A DNA stretch of 64,000 nucleotides from assembly GCA_017414965.1 (NCBI GenBank), contig JAFQJL010000025.1, positions 1 through 64,000 on the forward strand, read 5' to 3'. The notes beneath the pieces were generated by a model. That model was not told where the DNA came from, searched no databases, and saw nothing but the letters and a program-made list of their open reading frames with translations. The position numbers were made by a program, and so were the translations under genes. Numbering within the stretch: the stretch's first letter is position 1; each line of letters opens with the position of its first letter. The DNA is from Clostridia bacterium. GTDB taxonomy: Bacteria > Bacillota > Clostridia > Oscillospirales > Acutalibacteraceae. Positions 60,601 through 64,000 of this stretch are shown here, piece after piece.

Positions 60601-61966
60601 TCAGTGCCGCAGCCGCCGCGTCGATCTCCGTTTGGCTATTCGCCTTGGTGATCGCCTGTGCGGCGGTCAAAGCAGCGGTAAACGTCGCCGCCGAATCCTC
60701 GGTGTAACCACTCAGATCGGTGATGGTCTCTGCCGCGGTCAACGCGGTTTGCAGCGCCGTCATATCGCGGACGTCCTTCGCCTTGACCTCGGTGAGATCG
60801 GATGCATACATATAGGTCCAGCCGGCATTGCCCTGCGTGGTGATATCGGCCGCGCCGTAGCCGCCCGATCCGTTATCAAAACGCGTCTGGTAATCGTCCA
60901 GACTGATGACGCTGCTGGTGTAATACGCAGTCGGCACCGCCGACGCGTTAGCAAACACAAAGTAGATCGCGTCGCCCGCCTCTACCGTCAACGTCACGTT
61001 CACCGCCGCCGGAGTGGACTCCGTAACGGTCGCCATGCCGCCGGTGGTCGGCCACACGATGTTCTTATCCTTATCCAAGACCGCAAACTCATAGCTCTTG
61101 CCGGGCTCGGTCGTCACACCGGTCACACCCCACGCCGTGAGATGCTCGATCCGGAAGGTGCCGGCGCGCGGCATCACCAGCTTGCGAATGTTGGCGTTGG
61201 TCTGATCAACGTAGCCCCAGTTAGACCACGAACCGGTGTAGTAGGAATCCCCCACACCCCAAGCCGAGACGCCGTCGATCCAGTTCATCTCCTGCTCGGT
61301 GAAATCCAGCGCCACCACTTTGTTTTCCGCTTCATCCACGGTGGTTTTGGTGACCGTAGCGGCGTACTGGTGATACCAGCCGTTGCCGCCCTGCGTGGAA
61401 CCGTCGTACAGGAAGCCGCTGTTATTGGAATAAGCCACGCCTTCCAAGATCACGCCGAAGTTCAACACGCACACCAGCTGATCCACCGAAGGATTGTTGA
61501 CGACAAAGTAAAACTCGTCGCCGGCCGCCACCGATTCCACCGTCAGCGAAATCTCAAGCGGCGACCCCTCTGCAACGGTTGCCACGTCGCCATTCGTGGG
61601 GAACAGGATCTTGCCTTCACCATCGGTGATGGCGAAATCCACCGTAGAGCCGGTGAGATTTCCCTGTCCGTTATCGATAAATACGGTGCCCCACATTGCC
61701 TGCAGGGTGCCGGCCGCCGGCGCGACAAACTTACGAATCGCCGCCGCACCGCCGTTGGCCGTTTTGTTCACGACCGCGTAGCCGGGATAGTTCACACAGC
61801 TTAAATCGCCGGTCGCCTTTGCCCAGACGTTGTTGGTGGTGTCGTACACCATATCCGTTGCGGTAAAATCCAGTTTATACTGGGTATCCGCCGATACGGT
61901 GATGCCGGTCAACAACAGCGAGCACAGAATGCCGATCACAGATACAATGCCAAGAAGTCGTTTCAT
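57692..61966 (-). CDS. Large modular surface protein with FIVAR repeats and sortase-like tail
   Basis: This 1424-aa protein has a signal peptide (RLLGIVSVIGILCSLLLTG). Six beta-sandwich modules of about 180 residues start with variants of LDFTEQLMTYD. Three FIVAR-type helical repeats of about 65 residues (ALNAQIAAAKAVPVKT type) and an eight-proline linker near residue 475 lie between them. The end is PDMGD, a hydrophobic helix and KFRKGG, which fits a variant of the LPxTG-type cell-wall sorting signal. It likely presents glycan-binding modules on the wall. Confidence 0.8.
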   Translation of the reverse strand: MKRLLGIVSVIGILCSLLLTGITVSADTQYKLDFTATDMVYDTTNNVWAKATGDLSCVNYPGYAVVNKTANGGAAAIRKFVAPAAGTLQAMWGTVFIDNGQGNLTGSTVDFAITDGEGKILFPTNGDVATVAEGSPLEISLTVESVAAGDEFYFVVNNPSVDQLVCVLNFGVILEGVAYSNNSGFLYDGSTQGGNGWYHQYAATVTKTTVDEAENKVVALDFTEQEMNWIDGVSAWGVGDSYYTGSWSNWGYVDQTNANIRKLVMPRAGTFRIEHLTAWGVTGVTTEPGKSYEFAVLDKDKNIVWPTTGGMATVTESTPAAVNVTLTVEAGDAIYFVFANASAVPTAYYTSSVISLDDYQTRFDNGSGGYGAADITTQGNAGWTYMYASDLTEVKAKDVRDMTALQTALTAAETITDLSGYTEDSAATFTAALTAAQAITKANSQTEIDAAAAALTAAINGLTEKAPTPPPPPPPPALPDDDPADPTVALDFTEQLMTYDTALTGWTADAENNCVIYPWASVAPAANAKVAIRKFVAPASGEMKLAWGTGVTIDAGEANFVITDGFGKIVYPENGGKVKLTAGVAHLLDHTFADVTAGDVFYFIVYNQTVANAATTMHSAVNISAVAYAENGNLASTANVQGDKGWYYMYATDLTEVKRSEYKTLDALNAQIAAAKAVPVKTLALCTAESVAALNAALAKAESMTKANTQVEIDAAADALVAAVKGLKPQPTADNVNTVNFTEKAMEWNAANGYWAAADEAACIITAPLNYPTPITGSGTAAIRKLIVPQNGTIEIKWGAGVYIDNTSGAYTGATVEFMIVDKNGIIRYPQDGGVAVVAEGSPLTLECQIEDVEKGDPLYFISYNPSMANVPVVYNFAVLMNGTASLQNENGQLYGTEDKQGPAWYFAYANDLRFSVTDLDKLPQDPPATLPKEDPKDPTIALQFTEQLMTYDSVMGAWTADADGDCVIYPAMAITPKQNAKVALRKFVSPADGDLVIAWGNGISIDKGQANFVITDKYGKILYPEKGGKITLTAGKAYDLNVTFEDVAAGDVFYFVAYNHTEKGATVSMHSAINLNGISYTEGGNYYSSAGQQGAGGWWYAYATDLIEVKRSEYKTLVALKEQIAAAKAIPAKTLALYSAESVKALKAALAKAEKMTEANSQAEIDAATAALAAAIEGLVPKATASGVTKVTFTEKEMTYDASTGYWSAADDPTCIITAPLNYPTPVTGSGLAAIRKLVLPQNGTIEIKWGSGVYIDNTSGMYTGATVEFVIADQKGNVLYPQNGGVATVKEGTPLTPEITIEGLKKGEALYFISFNPSMANVPVVYNFAVMLNGSTSLQNEGGQLYGDSTEQGPLWYYSFASDLKFSGAPTGGNAGGGVAGETPSSPDMGDHSHVWLAEILLVLAASVLLLGNKFRKGGNPQ
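57862..60515. repeat. 1359-bp tandem duplication inside the surface protein gene
   Basis: Bases 57862-59156 match 59221-60515 at a constant offset of 1359 bp (453 codons). The match was checked at several anchor points (58002/59361, 59147/60506), with clear but incomplete identity. Each copy holds two beta modules and one FIVAR repeat. This is an older duplication than the 459-bp repeat at the left edge. Confidence 0.85.
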
Positions 61967-62002
61967 ATGACATTATCCTTTCTGCTTATTTGTTATCCGA
62001 AC

Positions 62003-63601
62003 TTAATGGGTAGCGTCATACAGTCTCTGATACTCATCCAGCACCAACTGCAGACCCTTCTTGTTGAGCTCTGCGATGTAGGTGTCCCATTCGGTATCGA
62101 TGTTGCGATAACCCATCGCAAACTCGCCCATCATCTGGCTCGCATATTCCGAGATATTATCGGAATACTGATCGATCACATCCAGCGCCTGTTCGTCGTA
62201 CGGCAGCATCCAGATGAGATTTTTCGGCTCATGCTTGCCGAAGTAGGTTTCTTTGGTTTCTTCTTTCAGGTGCTGGCTGGCCAGTTCCAGCTCGGTCATA
62301 CCCTCGGCATCGGTATCGTTGAAGATGCTCAAGGTCTCGTCATCCACGTAGTACGGAAGCACAAAGCCCGGCGTAAAGGTGAAGCGGTCCTTCGAACGAT
62401 CGTAATCGGTGTAGTTCCACTTGCCCTCTTTATCCTTTTCGATCATATCGCCCGGCTGACCGTAGGTCACCAGATAGTAGCCCTCGGTGGAGTACAGGTA
62501 ATCCACCCAACGGATCGCCGCGATCGGATTCTCGCACTTGTTGGTGATAACAAAGGTGTTCGGGTAATACGAACCGGAAACCGACATCACCGGCTTCACG
62601 TTGTCGGAGCCGGCAAACGGCTCGACCATCACGTATTCCTCCGCCAGATCGGTGCCCACGGCGGTGAAGTCCGCCAGGAAGTAGAACACACCGACCAGAC
62701 CGTTTTTCAGTTTGGTCTTCCATTTGCTGTCGCTATCGTAGTTCTCGCACAGGCCCAAGCTGTACAGACGGTTGTAGAACGACAGCGCCTCTTTGGTGGC
62801 GTTGCAGCCGTAGCCGTAGGACACCTTGCCGTTGTCGTCTACGCACAGCGCGTCGTTGTTGTAGTTGAAGGAGATACCCCAGCTACCGAAGAAGGACGGA
62901 TCGATGCCACGCGTGGCAAACGGGATCTCATCCTGTTGACCGTTGCCGTTCGGGTCACCGGTCTTGAACGCCTTAAGCATCTCGTAGAATTCCTCGGCGG
63001 TCTTCGGCACATCCAGACCAAGGTTATCCAACCACGTCTTGCGGATGTACATCTTCTGCGGGAAACGCTCGTGGTTGCTGGAGTCGGTCTGCACGGTCGG
63101 CAGCGAGTAGATGTTGCCGTCCGCCGCGGTCGCCGCGGTCTTGAACTCCGGCGAGGTCTCCAACAGCTTTTTGATGTTGGGAGCGTACTTGTCGATCAGG
63201 TCGTTTAACTGGATCACGTCGCCCGTTCCGCTGTATTTCAGCAGACGGTCAGAACCAAACAGGTTCAGCGGCAGGCTGATCACATCCGGCAGGTTCTTGG
63301 ACTGGAACATCAGCGTGAGGTTGCTGTCCAGCTCGGCATCGGTCGACAACGTCCACTCGATATCGATGTTGGTCATATCCTCGTAGTAGCTGGTGAAACC
63401 CATCTCATCAAAATCGCCGTGGTTCAAGGATTTGATGGTCATGATCTCCAACTTTTCCTGCTCCTTGACGATCGGGAAATCGGCCACGTAGGTGTTGCCT
63501 TCCAGTTCGCTGGTGTTGGTTTTGCCTCCGCTGCAGGAGCAGCAGCCCAACACGATGGCCACCGCCAACAACACGGCGCCGATCTTTTTCATAGTTTTCA
63601 T
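62003..63601 (-). CDS. Extracellular solute-binding lipoprotein of a sugar ABC transporter
   Basis: This 532-aa protein has a lipobox (VLGCCSC; Cys near residue 20-23) and the CUT1 sugar-binding protein layout with two lobes. The loop DPNGNGQQDEIPF near residue 215 resembles the calcium-binding loop seen in many oligosaccharide-binding proteins of Firmicutes. It would capture oligosaccharides for import. The membrane permease genes are not in the window and may lie beyond the right edge. GGAGAG precedes ATG; Met4 is an alternative start. Confidence 0.9.
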   Translation of the reverse strand: MKTMKKIGAVLLAVAIVLGCCSCSGGKTNTSELEGNTYVADFPIVKEQEKLEIMTIKSLNHGDFDEMGFTSYYEDMTNIDIEWTLSTDAELDSNLTLMFQSKNLPDVISLPLNLFGSDRLLKYSGTGDVIQLNDLIDKYAPNIKKLLETSPEFKTAATAADGNIYSLPTVQTDSSNHERFPQKMYIRKTWLDNLGLDVPKTAEEFYEMLKAFKTGDPNGNGQQDEIPFATRGIDPSFFGSWGISFNYNNDALCVDDNGKVSYGYGCNATKEALSFYNRLYSLGLCENYDSDSKWKTKLKNGLVGVFYFLADFTAVGTDLAEEYVMVEPFAGSDNVKPVMSVSGSYYPNTFVITNKCENPIAAIRWVDYLYSTEGYYLVTYGQPGDMIEKDKEGKWNYTDYDRSKDRFTFTPGFVLPYYVDDETLSIFNDTDAEGMTELELASQHLKEETKETYFGKHEPKNLIWMLPYDEQALDVIDQYSDNISEYASQMMGEFAMGYRNIDTEWDTYIAELNKKGLQLVLDEYQRLYDATH

Positions 63602-63612
63602 AACACTCTCTC

Positions 63613-64000
63613 CTATTCTTTGATGATTTCAAGAGCCTGCTCGCAAGCAAAGCTGTTATTCCGAATTTGGATATTCTTGACCGTTGCGCCTTGGTAGCGG
63701 ATCGCGCCGGTCAAACCGACCTTATCGTCGTTAAAGCGGTTATCCTCGATCGTGACGGTATCGCTGTCGCTGATGTACAAGGCATTGTTCTTCTTGTAAA
63801 CGTTGCCGACCTCCTTCAAATTGAAGGAGTTATCACGGATCGTCACGTCCTTGCAGTTTCCGATACCCACCGCGCAGCCGTGATAATCGGTAAACTTGTT
63901 GCCGGAGATCTCGATCTTGCTGTGAGTGAGGTACTGCGATTGCTTCCACGCATTGTTGTCGGTGGAGATCTGCACCATACCGTGATTGCCGTTCTCTACC
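63613..64000 (-). CDS. Beta-helix protein, GH110-like, 3' part only
   Basis: The frame is open at the right edge, so only the last 128 residues are seen. They show beta-helix coils (KIEISGNKFTDYHGCAVGIG, VTIEDNRF, IQIRNNSFACE). The stretch DYHGCAVGIGN parallels DFHGCAINLGN in the 51421-53670 protein, so the two are paralogues. The stop codon is 11 nt before the solute-binding gene, showing that the operon continues to the right. Confidence 0.75.
   Translation of the reverse strand, partial: VENGNHGMVQISTDNNAWKQSQYLTHSKIEISGNKFTDYHGCAVGIGNCKDVTIRDNSFNLKEVGNVYKKNNALYISDSDTVTIEDNRFNDDKVGLTGAIRYQGATVKNIQIRNNSFACEQALEIIKE

Noticed and set aside
59123..61804. Plus-strand frame of 893 codons opposite the surface protein
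   Set aside because: It repeats in step with the 1359-bp duplication of the real gene and is rich in Arg and His; a shadow frame.

Overview
The window looks like a chromosomal segment of a GC-rich Gram-positive anaerobe of the Clostridia, most likely an Oscillospiraceae/Ruminococcaceae-type gut or plant-fibre bacterium. The basis is AGGAGG-type ribosome binding sites with frequent TTG and GTG starts, consensus TTGACA-17-TATAAT promoters, a SAM-I riboswitch and a T-box leader, the plsX-rnc-smc-ftsY block, and cohesin and dockerin proteins. No rRNA, tRNA, CRISPR array, insertion sequence or integrase was seen. Assignments come from reading motifs, not from a database search.

Left part (1-10.9 kb). 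A secreted protein with near-identical tandem carbohydrate-binding-like modules runs off the left edge behind a perfect promoter and an 18-bp palindromic operator. Then come a pseudouridine synthase, the ACT-protein/homoserine dehydrogenase/aspartokinase operon, metK under a SAM-I riboswitch, a galactokinase-cyclase pair and asnB. All but asnB are on the minus strand.

Phage-like part (10.9-22.5 kb). Twelve tightly packed plus-strand genes encode a small-terminase-like protein, receptor-binding fibre, amidase endolysin, two small head proteins, major capsid protein, holin, large terminase, P22-type portal, a stopper-like structural protein, a coiled-coil protein and a 53-aa membrane protein. 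I see no integrase, repressor, replication, tail-tube or tape-measure gene. The promoter region has direct repeats phased at 11 bp. A non-replicating, podovirus-like particle (a gene-transfer-agent-like system or domesticated prophage) is the most interesting hypothesis in the window.

Housekeeping part (22.5-39.1 kb). One strong promoter can serve plsX-rnc-smc-ftsY-rdgB-yhbY-nadD/yqeK fusion-LCP protein-rsfS. T-box-controlled leuS, rpsU, yqeG, an endonuclease IV-like gene, a 273-bp structured inverted-repeat element and efp with a zinc-ribbon partner follow.

Carbohydrate part (39.2-64 kb). A TIM-barrel isomerase plus GH13 pair, an oxidoreductase and a divergent AraC regulator lead into a long minus-strand gene train that enters from the right edge. 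In transcription order it encodes a beta-helix protein (partial), an ABC solute-binding lipoprotein, a huge modular surface protein, a dockerin-bearing phosphoesterase, a GH110-like beta-helix protein, an SGNH esterase, a GH78-like rhamnosidase, an oxidoreductase, an isomerase, a cohesin-like protein, a 47-aa acidic peptide, a lipoprotein and an alpha/beta hydrolase. This resembles a Gram-positive glycan-utilisation locus: surface capture, import, then cytoplasmic deacylation, deglycosylation and sugar oxidation/isomerisation.
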